Made by a program: the position numbers and the translations under genes
The notes under the pieces: model-generated
The model's database searches: none
What the model saw: the letters and a program-made list of their open reading frames with translations, nothing else
What the model was told of the DNA's origin: nothing
DNA from: Chitinophagaceae bacterium
GTDB lineage: Bacteria; Bacteroidota; Bacteroidia; Chitinophagales; Chitinophagaceae
DNA: 64,000 nucleotides
NCBI GenBank assembly: GCA_004028765.1
Contig: SAIX01000013.1
Span: forward strand, 31,670-95,669
Direction: 5' to 3'
Shown: positions 44,432 through 52,935 of the stretch, piece by piece
How positions within the stretch are numbered: the stretch's first letter is position 1
How the letters are laid out: each line of letters begins with the position of its first letter

Positions 44432-46087
44432 ATGTCAGATAAATCAGCAATAGAAAAAATCAAGGAAGCCAGTGAACACCTGCGCGGCAGTCTGAAAGAA
44501 AGTCTGCAGGATGAAATCACCGGGGCGATCAGGGACGACGACCAGGCTGTCGTGAAATTTCATGGCATGTATATGCAGGACGATCGCGACCGCCGCGAAG
44601 AAAGAGCTGCGAAAAGACTGGAACGCTTGTATTCTTATATGATCCGTCTGCGTTTACCGGGTGGATTGCTGACGCCTGAACAATGGCTGGCCGTATATGA
44701 TGTGGCAGGCGAATACGGAACCGGCGTGATCAAGATCACATCGAGGCAGACATTACAACTGCACGGGATCCTGAAATCAGAAATCAAACCGACCATACAG
44801 GCGTTTCAGCTGGCAAAACTGGATTCCATTGCTACCTGTGGTGATATTAACCGGAATGTGCTCTGCAGTTCGCATCCGGGACAATCTCCTTTGCATGCGG
44901 AAATTTTCAGTTATGCCGATAAGATCAGTCGCCTGCTGATGCCAAAAACAAAAGCTTATTACGAGATCTGGCTGGATGAGGAAGTGCTGCTGGATAAAAA
45001 AGAGGAAGAAGATCCCTTGTACCAGGAAAGATACCTGCCCCGCAAATTCAAGATCGGGATCGCGATACCACCCAACAATGATGTGGATGCACTCGCCAAC
45101 GATATCGGTTTGATCGCTATCATCGAAGATGAAAAACTGAAAGGGTTCAATATTGCGGTGGGTGGCGGATTATCTTCCACACATGGTAATCCTGAAACGT
45201 ATCCAAGACTGGCAACCGTGATAGGTTTCGTGGATACCGAAGAGAAACTTTTGAAGGCGGTATATGAAGTGGTGACCATTCAGCGTGATTTCGGTAACCG
45301 CAGCGACAGAAAACGTGCGCGGCTGAAATACACATTGGATACAATGGGTGTGGAAGCTTTTGTAAAAGAGCTTGAAAAACGGACAGGCTTTTCGCTTGAG
45401 CCGGCAAAGCCTTACACATTTACATCACGGGGTGATTATTATGGCTGGAAACAAAGTGTAGATGGAAAATGGCATTATACCCTACTGGTTGAGAACGGAA
45501 GAATTACGGATGATGAAACACAGGCATTGAAAACAGCACTTCGTGAAGTGGCACTGACCGGTAAAGCACTGTTTCATTTCACCTGCACGCAGAATGTGAT
45601 CCTGAGCGGTGTTGCAGAAGCCGATAAACCGGTGCTTGATGAAATACTGGTACGCTTTGGTGTAAAAGCAAAAACAGAAGAGAGCAGTTTGATCCGCAGG
45701 AATGCGATGGCCTGTGTGGCTTTTCCTACCTGTCCGCTGGCATTGGCAGAAGCACAGCGTTACCTTCCTTCTTTGATTGATAAAATTGAACCGCTGCTCG
45801 CGAAATACGAACTCGAAAAAGAGCCCATCACGATTCGTATGACGGGCTGTCCGAATGGTTGCGCCCGTTCTTATGCTGCTGAGATCGGACTGGTCGGTAC
45901 TGCATACGGTAAATACAACCTGCAACTCGGTGGCGACAGGGTAGGGGAACGGTTGAATGCAATCTATAAAGAGAATATCGGCGAAGCAGAGATACTTGCC
46001 GAACTCGAACCCCTGTTTGCAGCTTATGCCACTAATCGCAAAACCGGAGAAACTTTCGGCGATTTCATGTTACGCAGAAATGGCTGA
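44432..46087 (+). CDS. cysI: Assimilatory sulfite reductase, siroheme/[4Fe-4S] subunit
   Basis: The 551-residue protein has the two duplicated ferredoxin-like halves of the nitrite/sulfite reductase family. The cluster and siroheme ligands are Cys428 and Cys434 (CVAFPTC) and Cys473 and Cys477 (CPNGC). The siroheme-binding basic residues appear in KITSRQTLQLHG. It reduces sulfite to sulfide with six electrons from the CysJ-like protein. The CysJ partner in the same cluster and the adjoining sulfate genes favour sulfite over nitrite. A 236-base gap with repeats separates it from cysJ; I saw no leader ORF or shared operator there. Confidence 0.94.
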   Translation: MSDKSAIEKIKEASEHLRGSLKESLQDEITGAIRDDDQAVVKFHGMYMQDDRDRREERAAKRLERLYSYMIRLRLPGGLLTPEQWLAVYDVAGEYGTGVIKITSRQTLQLHGILKSEIKPTIQAFQLAKLDSIATCGDINRNVLCSSHPGQSPLHAEIFSYADKISRLLMPKTKAYYEIWLDEEVLLDKKEEEDPLYQERYLPRKFKIGIAIPPNNDVDALANDIGLIAIIEDEKLKGFNIAVGGGLSSTHGNPETYPRLATVIGFVDTEEKLLKAVYEVVTIQRDFGNRSDRKRARLKYTLDTMGVEAFVKELEKRTGFSLEPAKPYTFTSRGDYYGWKQSVDGKWHYTLLVENGRITDDETQALKTALREVALTGKALFHFTCTQNVILSGVAEADKPVLDEILVRFGVKAKTEESSLIRRNAMACVAFPTCPLALAEAQRYLPSLIDKIEPLLAKYELEKEPITIRMTGCPNGCARSYAAEIGLVGTAYGKYNLQLGGDRVGERLNAIYKENIGEAEILAELEPLFAAYATNRKTGETFGDFMLRRNG

Positions 46088-46116
46088 TGTAATTTCTTCT
46101 TTTATATTATCTGATC

Positions 46117-47289
46117 ATGGCACCGCAACCCGGTAAAGTATATACCCTGCAACAACTTGTTGTTTATTTCCTGAAACTTGGTACAAAAGGATTTGGTGGC
46201 CCGGTTGCATTGGTTGGGTATATGCACAAAGATCTCGTGGAGAAGAAGCAATGGGTATCTGAACAGGAATACAAGGAAGGATTAGCACTTGCACAATTGG
46301 CTCCTGGACCACTGGCCGCTCAGCTTGCGATATACCTTGGATTTGTTCATTACAGGGTCCTTGGTGCAACATTGGCCGGAATCGCATTTATACTCCCCTC
46401 TTTTCTGATGGTTGTAGGGCTCGGTATGATTTACAAACTATACGGCGGCACTCATTGGATACAGGCTGTTTTTTACGGAGTGGGTGCATCTGTAACAGGC
46501 ATTATCGCTATCAGCTCTTATAAGCTTACACAGAAAACGATCGGGCAGTTTACATGGACTTCCTTTCGCAGTAAAAGCCTGTTGTGGATTATTTTCGGAA
46601 GCGCCGTGGTGGTTACATTGCTAACCCGGCAGGAACATCTCTTACTTTTTGTGGGCGCCGGTATATTGTATATGTTGATCAAAGCACCGCTACGTTCAGG
46701 TGACAGCAGTTCGCTGAACAGTTTTGTTTTGCTTCAGCTGGGGTTTTGGCAGTATGAAACTTCGATACTTGGAAAACTGGCGTTATTTTTTTTCAAAGCC
46801 GGCGCATTTGTTTTTGGAAGCGGCCTTGCGATTGTGCCGTTTCTGCACTCCGGTGTTGTACTGGAGCAGCATTGGCTCACAGAACAACAATTTCTCGATG
46901 CAGTCGCGATAGCGATGATCACCCCCGGTCCTGTTGTGATTACAGTTGGTTTTATCGGGTATCTCGTGGCGGGCTTCCCGGGCGCATGTGTGGCAGCGAT
47001 CGCCACATTTCTGCCCTGCTACCTCTTTACAATCTTGCCCGCACCATATTTTTCGCGCATTGCAAAGAACGGTTCTGTAAGGGCTTTTGTAGATGGCATC
47101 ACCGCAGCTGTTGTTGGCGCACTGGTGGCCGCAGTGATTATTATCAGCCGTCAGTGCATAATTGATATACCTGTGCTGCTGATTGCACTGCTAACGGCAG
47201 GCTTGCTATTGTCGGGGCGGCGGATACCGGAACCCTATATTATCCTGGCGGCTGCATTTTCAGGTATTCTCATAAAATCTTTCCTCTGA
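46117..47289 (+). CDS. chrA: Chromate transporter (CHR family), possibly for sulfate
   Basis: The 390-residue membrane protein has two CHR repeats. The first starts with LGTKGFGGPVALVGYMHKDLVEKK and contains LAQLAPGPLAAQLAIYLG. The second starts with FFKAGAFVFGSGLAIVPFLH and contains DAVAIAMITPGPVVITVGFIGYL. Known members export chromate, a sulfate analogue. Placement 29 bases after cysI in a sulfate-assimilation cluster that has no CysPTWA or SulP gene makes sulfate or another sulfur oxyanion a possible cargo. That is inference; the direction of transport cannot be read from sequence. Confidence 0.9.
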   Translation: MAPQPGKVYTLQQLVVYFLKLGTKGFGGPVALVGYMHKDLVEKKQWVSEQEYKEGLALAQLAPGPLAAQLAIYLGFVHYRVLGATLAGIAFILPSFLMVVGLGMIYKLYGGTHWIQAVFYGVGASVTGIIAISSYKLTQKTIGQFTWTSFRSKSLLWIIFGSAVVVTLLTRQEHLLLFVGAGILYMLIKAPLRSGDSSSLNSFVLLQLGFWQYETSILGKLALFFFKAGAFVFGSGLAIVPFLHSGVVLEQHWLTEQQFLDAVAIAMITPGPVVITVGFIGYLVAGFPGACVAAIATFLPCYLFTILPAPYFSRIAKNGSVRAFVDGITAAVVGALVAAVIIISRQCIIDIPVLLIALLTAGLLLSGRRIPEPYIILAAAFSGILIKSFL

Positions 47290-47360
47290 TATCGGCAGAC
47301 AGTGAGAAGTTTTTCGGGTTGCCGGAAGCGTTTCAAAGAAAAGGAAAAAATTTATTTTCA

Positions 47361-47397
47361 AATAGTCTACTAAATAAGTAGGAATATAGTATCTTCG
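47361..47397 (+). promoter_or_regulatory. Sulfur-regulon operator and promoter before the TonB receptor
   Basis: AATAGTCTAC (47361-47370), a 7-base spacer and GTAGG (47378-47382) form the palindrome seen at cysH, here in the opposite orientation. It is followed by TATCTTCG (47390-47397), a 7-of-8 match to the -7 consensus. The core covers the -33 to -10 region. The 40 bases here are nearly identical to those before the siroheme-synthase/TSUP gene. Confidence 0.7.
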
Positions 47398-47412
47398 TTT
47401 CAGCAAACAATC

Positions 47413-47475
47413 ATGAAAACATTTTCGGCCCATTTATCTCTCTGCATCACCATGCATTTCTCCACCCGATGTTGA
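47413..47475 (+). CDS. Short leader ORF ending in Cys-stop, before the TonB receptor
   Basis: A 20-codon ORF begins 16 bases after the -7 box. Its product starts MKTFSAHLSLC and ends FSTRC, with a cysteine as the last residue, directly before TGA. Cysteine is also residue 11. Like the cysH leader it lies right behind a sulfur-regulon operator and promoter, and it ends 87 bases before the structural gene. TGTTGA (last Cys codon plus stop, 47470-47475) is complementary to TCAACA (47551-47556) just before the receptor start, a weaker version of the cysH arrangement. Translation is not proven. Confidence 0.55.
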   Translation: MKTFSAHLSLCITMHFSTRC

Positions 47476-47511
47476 TCGGATAATACACTGGTTTGTCCCA
47501 TTCAACTGATT

Positions 47512-47530
47512 CCCGGATCAAAAATCCGGG
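47512..47530 (+). promoter_or_regulatory. Hairpin in the leader of the TonB receptor
   Basis: CCCGGAT (47512-47518) pairs perfectly with ATCCGGG (47524-47530) around a 5-base loop, 33 bases before the receptor start. There is no T-run after it. Leader bases TTGATC-GG (47472 onward, at the Cys-stop) could compete by pairing with CC-GGATCAA (47513-47521), with one bulge, so the leader ribosome could affect which fold forms. Confidence 0.5.
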
Positions 47531-47562
47531 TGGTATCGTATTGTCTTATTTCAACACTTTAT

Positions 47563-50484
47563 ATGAAACAGAAACTGCTGCTTTTTTTACTCCTGCTAAC
47601 TGTATATGCACAGGCACAATTGAACGGATCATTGGTTTTATCGGGTCGTATCGTGGATGATAAACACGAACCCATTGCCGGCGTGAGTATCGCCATCAAA
47701 CACGCCAATCATGGAACCACCACTGATTCAAACGGTAAATTTTCGCTGGTGGTGAGTCAGTCACTTCCTTTTACACTGGTAATAAAATCCATCGGGTTTA
47801 TTCAACAGGAAGTGACGGTACACAATACCACAAACCCGGTAACCATTCAGCTCGCTTCACAAACCTATGTCGCGAACGAAGTGGTGGTAACCGCCAGCCG
47901 TACACCGGAGAAGATCCTGAAATCTCCTGTAGCCATTGAAAAACTTGATCTTCGTGCATTGAAAGAAACACCGGCTTCCAGTTTTTATGATGCACTGGGG
48001 AATGTGAAAGGTGTACAACTGACAACTTCTTCGCTCACCTTCAAAGTACCGAATACGCGGGGGTTTAATATTCCCAATAATTTTCGCTTTATGCAGTTAG
48101 TGGATGGCATCGATATGCAGGCAGCCACACTGGGTGTGCCGTTGGGTAATGCGATCGGTCCCACAGAACTGGATATCCAGAGTATCGAAATCACACCCGG
48201 CGCTGCCTCTGCATTGTACGGCATGAATGCGATCAATGGTATGGCCAACCTGCTCACCAAGAATCCTTTTTATACACAGGGATTGAGTGTGTTTCATCGG
48301 GCAGGTATCAACCATGTGGATGGAAAAGATCATGCACCGGGCATCCTCACTGAAACAGCGATCCGCTATGCAAAAGCCTGGAATGAAAAATGGGCATTCA
48401 AGCTCAATGTGAGTTATATGCAGGGCATCGACTGGATCTCTGATACGCGCAAGGATCAGAATACAAATGATAAAATCACGGCGAATCCCGGATTCCCGGC
48501 GCTGAATGGTGCTGCCAATACAGCTTTCGACGGATGGAATAAATATGGCGACGACGCACTGGCTGGCAGTAATACGGTTTCTGTAACCGGGCTCACCATT
48601 GATGGACAATCGAATAAAACACTCACCGTGGCGAGAACGGGTTATTGGGAAAAAGATTTGGTGGATCCAAAAGTGGATAACCTGAAACTGGATGCTGCAC
48701 TGCATTACCGTATCAATCCCGGTCTTGAAATTTCCTATGCATATCGTATCGGTAAAATGGATGGCGTATTCCAGCGCGGTAATAAAGTGAAACTAGATAA
48801 TGTGGTGGTGCAGAATCACCAGCTGGAACTGAAGGGAAAAAGCTTTACCGTGAAAGCCTATGTATCGAAAGAAAATACTGGTGATTCATACAATGTAAAA
48901 CCTTTGGCAGATAACCTTGACCTGTATACAGGTGGGAGCGCAACAGTTTGGTCTGCGAAATACAAAACCGCTTTGAATGCTTATGGTGCCGATCATGGTG
49001 GACTTACTTCGGCCAACCTCGCGGATGCAACAGCTTATGCGAGGCAGCAGGCTGATGCAGGAAGGGCAGAACCCGGTACAGAAAGATTTAATCGTGTGAA
49101 AGATTCCATCGTGAAGATCAATAACTGGGATATCAAATCTTCCGCCATACCCAACGCACCGGTTACCGGTGGCGCAGCGCTGATCCAGAAAAGTAATTTG
49201 TATCATATCGAAGGACAATGGGACCTGAGTTCTTATATAAACTGGGCGAAAGTATTGGTAGGTGCTGATGCACGTGTGTATGAACTCATCCCCGATGGAA
49301 ATAATTTCGTCGATTTTTCGCGCGCCATTGCAGACCGTAATACAGCATTACCGGACGGAAGTTTTGGAAAGAACACCTACTATAAAAAATTCGGCGGCTT
49401 TGTGCAGGCTACCAAAACAATATTTAATGAGCACCTGAAAATTAATGCATCACTCCGCGCAGATGACAATCCTGAATTCTCATTAAAATGGACGCCCCGG
49501 GTAGCACTGGTATATACACTGGCTGAACAGCATAATATCCGTTTCACTTTCCAGAAGGGGTATCGTTTCCCGGCTTTGTTTGAAGCACTCTCTTATGTAA
49601 ATAATGGAAGGGTGAAACGCGTGGGTATTCTTCCTATCATCAATGAAGGATTGGGTTACCGCGACAACAGTTATACGCAATCATCTGTTGCTGTTTTTAA
49701 TGCGGCTGTAAAAGCGGCCGGTAATTCCGATGCGGCTGCATTGGCTAACAGGAACCTGTTGCAACCTGCCAATCTTCCCGATGGACAACCGGAAGGCATC
49801 ACTTCCTGGGAAGTCGGTTACAAATCTGTGTTACTGGATAATCACCTGCTGATCGATTGGGATGCTTACGCAAATGTGTACACCGGTTTTCTCGGACAGG
49901 TGCAGGTCTATGTTCCGATCGGGGAAACGATTGGCTCGGATGCTGCCGTAATTGCGATGGTGGATCGTAACCGCGATGCAACAACTGCAAGTGGCGGCAA
50001 TGCAGCGAGTAAGGGGCAGGAACGTTACCGCGTTTACACCAATGCGAAAAATCAATACACCACTTATGGCTCTTCACTCGGGCTCACCTGGCAGTTCGAC
50101 AAGGGTTATGCCATCTCGGGTAATGTAAATTACAATGAGATCAAAGGCAATAGTACACCCGATCTTTTTGTAACGGGGTTCAATACGCCCAAATGGACGA
50201 GCAATCTTTCATTCGGCAACCGTGCGTTAAGTAAAAATGTTGGGTTTAATATCGTCTGGAAATGGCAGGATGCTTATCTCTGGGAAAGCCCGCTCGTTAC
50301 AGGCGATGTAGGCGTGATCAATAATGTTGATGCACAGGTAACCTTCCGTATCCCTGTGTGGAAAGCGACATTGAAAATCGGCGGCACCAATTTGCTAAAC
50401 AATAGTTATATCCAGTATGCCGGTGGACCCACTATTGGGGCTTTGTATTATACGGCCATAACTTTGGACGGACTGCTGAAATAA
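47563..50484 (+). CDS. TonB-dependent outer-membrane receptor of the sulfur regulon
   Basis: ATG 47563 is chosen for its signal peptide (MKQKLLLFLLLLTVYAQAQ). The 973-residue protein has a carboxypeptidase-regulatory-like domain (about 25-110) and a plug with VVVTASRTPEKILKSPVAIEKLD and LVDGIDMQAATLG. A 22-strand-type barrel ends in ALYYTAITLDGLLK. It lacks a SusD partner, so it is not a SusC. It stands behind the same operator as cysH and a leader ORF ending in cysteine. It may import a sulfur source such as an organosulfur compound; the ligand is unknown. Confidence 0.92.
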   Translation: MKQKLLLFLLLLTVYAQAQLNGSLVLSGRIVDDKHEPIAGVSIAIKHANHGTTTDSNGKFSLVVSQSLPFTLVIKSIGFIQQEVTVHNTTNPVTIQLASQTYVANEVVVTASRTPEKILKSPVAIEKLDLRALKETPASSFYDALGNVKGVQLTTSSLTFKVPNTRGFNIPNNFRFMQLVDGIDMQAATLGVPLGNAIGPTELDIQSIEITPGAASALYGMNAINGMANLLTKNPFYTQGLSVFHRAGINHVDGKDHAPGILTETAIRYAKAWNEKWAFKLNVSYMQGIDWISDTRKDQNTNDKITANPGFPALNGAANTAFDGWNKYGDDALAGSNTVSVTGLTIDGQSNKTLTVARTGYWEKDLVDPKVDNLKLDAALHYRINPGLEISYAYRIGKMDGVFQRGNKVKLDNVVVQNHQLELKGKSFTVKAYVSKENTGDSYNVKPLADNLDLYTGGSATVWSAKYKTALNAYGADHGGLTSANLADATAYARQQADAGRAEPGTERFNRVKDSIVKINNWDIKSSAIPNAPVTGGAALIQKSNLYHIEGQWDLSSYINWAKVLVGADARVYELIPDGNNFVDFSRAIADRNTALPDGSFGKNTYYKKFGGFVQATKTIFNEHLKINASLRADDNPEFSLKWTPRVALVYTLAEQHNIRFTFQKGYRFPALFEALSYVNNGRVKRVGILPIINEGLGYRDNSYTQSSVAVFNAAVKAAGNSDAAALANRNLLQPANLPDGQPEGITSWEVGYKSVLLDNHLLIDWDAYANVYTGFLGQVQVYVPIGETIGSDAAVIAMVDRNRDATTASGGNAASKGQERYRVYTNAKNQYTTYGSSLGLTWQFDKGYAISGNVNYNEIKGNSTPDLFVTGFNTPKWTSNLSFGNRALSKNVGFNIVWKWQDAYLWESPLVTGDVGVINNVDAQVTFRIPVWKATLKIGGTNLLNNSYIQYAGGPTIGALYYTAITLDGLLK

Positions 50485-50486
50485 GA

Positions 50487-51245
50487 ATGATGATCAAAAA
50501 ATTTTTACCCTTTATTGGATTTCTTTTCTGTGCCGGTGAGATGTATGCGCAAACCACAAAAAGTACCGAACACAATAACCAGGTCTGGTTGGGCTATTTC
50601 AACCAGACCCGGTTCAGTAAAAAATGGGGCAGCTGGACGGATATCCAGCTACGCACCAAAGAAAATTTTACGGATAACCTGAATCAGTCATTGGTGCGCT
50701 TGGGATTAACAAATTACCTGACGGATAACACCAAGCTGACACTCGGTTATACCTGGGTCAATAATTTCCCCGGCGATAATCATCCCGATGTTTCACAGCC
50801 TGAACACAGGGTCTGGCAACAGCTGCAATGGCATACCAAATATCCCCGTCTCCGGTTGATGCAGTGGCTGCGCCTGGAAGAAAGATGGCAGCATAAAGTA
50901 AATGCTGCAACCGGGTTACTGGCAGATGGATTTGATTTTAAATGGCGGATCCGGTATAATTTCCTGTTCAATGTGCCACTTGGTGCAAAAGCGTTCACTC
51001 CTGGCAGCCTTTCTTTTGTATTGAATGATGAGATCCATGTGAATTTCGGAAGCAATGTGGTCTATAATTATTTTGATCAGAACCGCTTTTTCATGGGGTT
51101 CAGTTATCATGTAAATGCATCCGATAATATCCAGTTCGGGTATATGAACCAGTTCCAGCAGCTTTCAGCGGGGAACCGGTATAAAAGCAATGATGTGGCA
51201 AGGGTTTTCTACTTTCACAACCTGGACCTACGAAAGGGTAAATAG
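50487..51245 (+). CDS. DUF2490 outer-membrane barrel-like protein
   Basis: The 252-residue protein has a signal peptide (ending GEMYAQ). The mature part is rich in alternating aromatic strands, such as VWLGYFNQTRFSKKWG, RVWQQLQWHTKYPRLRLMQWLRLEERW and FGYMNQFQQLSAGNRY, as expected of a small outer-membrane beta-barrel. DUF2490 has no assigned function. It starts two bases after the TonB receptor stop and is surely co-expressed with it, so it probably aids the same uptake process or membrane site. Confidence 0.85.
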   Translation: MMIKKFLPFIGFLFCAGEMYAQTTKSTEHNNQVWLGYFNQTRFSKKWGSWTDIQLRTKENFTDNLNQSLVRLGLTNYLTDNTKLTLGYTWVNNFPGDNHPDVSQPEHRVWQQLQWHTKYPRLRLMQWLRLEERWQHKVNAATGLLADGFDFKWRIRYNFLFNVPLGAKAFTPGSLSFVLNDEIHVNFGSNVVYNYFDQNRFFMGFSYHVNASDNIQFGYMNQFQQLSAGNRYKSNDVARVFYFHNLDLRKGK

Positions 51246-51254
51246 TTACATTTA

Positions 51255-51288
51255 AAGTCTACTAATTAAGTAGGAATTATTATCTTAC
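51255..51288 (+). promoter_or_regulatory. Sulfur-regulon operator and promoter before the siroheme/TSUP gene
   Basis: AAGTCTAC (51255-51262), a 7-base spacer and GTAGG (51270-51274) repeat the palindrome found at 47361 and, inverted, at 38591. The -7-like TATCTTAC (51281-51288) follows at nearly the same distance as in the TonB-receptor promoter. The start codon at 51295 is only six bases after it, so the message may be leaderless. Confidence 0.65.
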
Positions 51289-51294
51289 GCCCTG

Positions 51295-52848
51295 ATGATA
51301 ACTATGGACCAGGTGGATTCGGTACTTAAGAAAGATGATGCGGGCGGAAAGAATCCGTTATTCCCTGTATTCCTGAAACTGGAGCAATTAAAACTGTTGT
51401 TGATTGGTGGCGGGAACGTAGGCTGGGAAAAATTACAGGCCGTCCTCTCAAATGCACCGGGTACACAGATACGCATTGTTGCAGAAAAGATAGATCCACG
51501 CATCCATCAGGTCGCTGCTGGCAATAAGCATATAACACTTGTTCAGAAATCATATACCACAACCGATCTCGATGGGGCAGAACTCGTGATCGTAGCAGTA
51601 AATGATATCCCGCTGGCTGAACGGATCCGGCAAGAGGCAAAACAAAAAGGCTTATTGGTGAATGTGGCGGATAAACCGGAGCTCTGCGACTTTTATCTGG
51701 GCTCAGTCGTGCGAAAAGGCAGCCTGAAAATTGCGATCTCTACCAATGGAAAATCGCCCACCATTGCCAAACGGGTAAAAGAAGTGCTGAATGAAAGCAT
51801 ACCCGACGAACTCGATGATGTGCTGAATGATATGGAGCGGATCCGCTCGCAGCTCAATGGCGATTTCTCTGATAAAGTAAAACAACTCAACGATCTCACA
51901 AGGGTACTCGTTGCTAAAAAAGCAACGCTGAAAGACATCAGTCTCTTCCGGCCAAAGGAAAAGAAATGGCAGCAGGTGGTAAAGCTTTGCCTGTTTGCAT
52001 TTGTTTGTATGATTATCGGCGCCGGGGTCTTTACTTTTTTCCCGGGGAAAGAGCTGGCAAATTTGTTCCGTTCATTACCTGATCTTTTCGATCTTCATTC
52101 TTTTGCCATCATGTTGCTTACCGGCTTTCTTGCACAGATGGTGGATGGATCACTTGGCATGGGCTATGGCACCATCTCTACTACTTTTTTGCTGGCAAAC
52201 GGAGTAAACCCGGCTGTTGTGAGCAGCCGTGTCCATTCCGCGCGCGTTTTTTCAAGCGGTGTGTCGGGCTACAGCCATCATCGCTTTGGTAATATCAATA
52301 AAAAATTATTCAGCACACTGGTAGTGCCGGGTGTTGTGGGTGCTGTTGCGGGTGCAACACTGGCCTATGTAGGGCAGAAATATGCCAGCTATGTACGTGT
52401 GCCACTCGCATTTTATACAACTTACCTGGGTTATTATATCATCCGCAAAGCGATCAGGAAAAAAAACAAACTGGATAAAGTAAAACGCGCAGGCTGGCTT
52501 GCCGGTGCTGGTGGTTTTATGGATGCATTCGCCGGTGGCGGATGGGGGGCACTGGTAACAAGCACATTGATCTCCAAACGCAAAAGCCCGCGGTATGTGA
52601 TCGGTTCTGTTTGTCTCGCCGAATTTTTTGTGGTATTTGCAAGCGCCGTTACTTTTTTTATACTTCTGAAACATATCCCTGTGGGCGATGTGCTTGGCCT
52701 TATCCTGGGTGGTGTGATCGCCGCGCCCATTGCAGCCCGGATGGTGGGAAAACTTCCTCTGAAAACCATGTATTTTCTGGTAGGCGGATTGGTGATCTGC
52801 ACCAGCCTCTTCACTTTATGGAAATCACTGCATTTTCTCGTAAACTAG
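51295..52848 (+). CDS. Fusion of siroheme-synthase (Met8/CysG-N-like) domain and TSUP sulfite-exporter permease
   Basis: The 517-residue protein joins two sulfur-related parts. Residues 20-215 are a precorrin-2 dehydrogenase/ferrochelatase domain: the NAD-binding LLIGGGNVGWEKL, the catalytic Asp126 in NVADKPELCDF, and AISTNGKSPTIAKRVKEVL. Residues 235-517 are a TauE/SafE (TSUP) permease with about eight helices, including MVDGSLGMGYGTISTT, the SRVHSARVFSSGVSGYSHH loop and its repeat GFMDAFAGGGWGALVTST. The first half can finish the siroheme begun by CobA. The second may move sulfite or sulfate. The start may be 51295 or 51304 (MITM). Confidence 0.92.
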   Translation: MITMDQVDSVLKKDDAGGKNPLFPVFLKLEQLKLLLIGGGNVGWEKLQAVLSNAPGTQIRIVAEKIDPRIHQVAAGNKHITLVQKSYTTTDLDGAELVIVAVNDIPLAERIRQEAKQKGLLVNVADKPELCDFYLGSVVRKGSLKIAISTNGKSPTIAKRVKEVLNESIPDELDDVLNDMERIRSQLNGDFSDKVKQLNDLTRVLVAKKATLKDISLFRPKEKKWQQVVKLCLFAFVCMIIGAGVFTFFPGKELANLFRSLPDLFDLHSFAIMLLTGFLAQMVDGSLGMGYGTISTTFLLANGVNPAVVSSRVHSARVFSSGVSGYSHHRFGNINKKLFSTLVVPGVVGAVAGATLAYVGQKYASYVRVPLAFYTTYLGYYIIRKAIRKKNKLDKVKRAGWLAGAGGFMDAFAGGGWGALVTSTLISKRKSPRYVIGSVCLAEFFVVFASAVTFFILLKHIPVGDVLGLILGGVIAAPIAARMVGKLPLKTMYFLVGGLVICTSLFTLWKSLHFLVN

Positions 52849-52935
52849 CGAAAAGCATTTCGTAAATAAAAAACCGGTCGACGCTATGGTAACAATTCCG
52901 CTTTAGTAATTTGATGATACTAAAGTTTGTCTGCC

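Noticed and set aside
52849..52926. Terminator after the siroheme/TSUP gene
   Set aside because: CGAAA and TTTCG can pair, but the stem is only five bases and no T-run follows; support is too weak.
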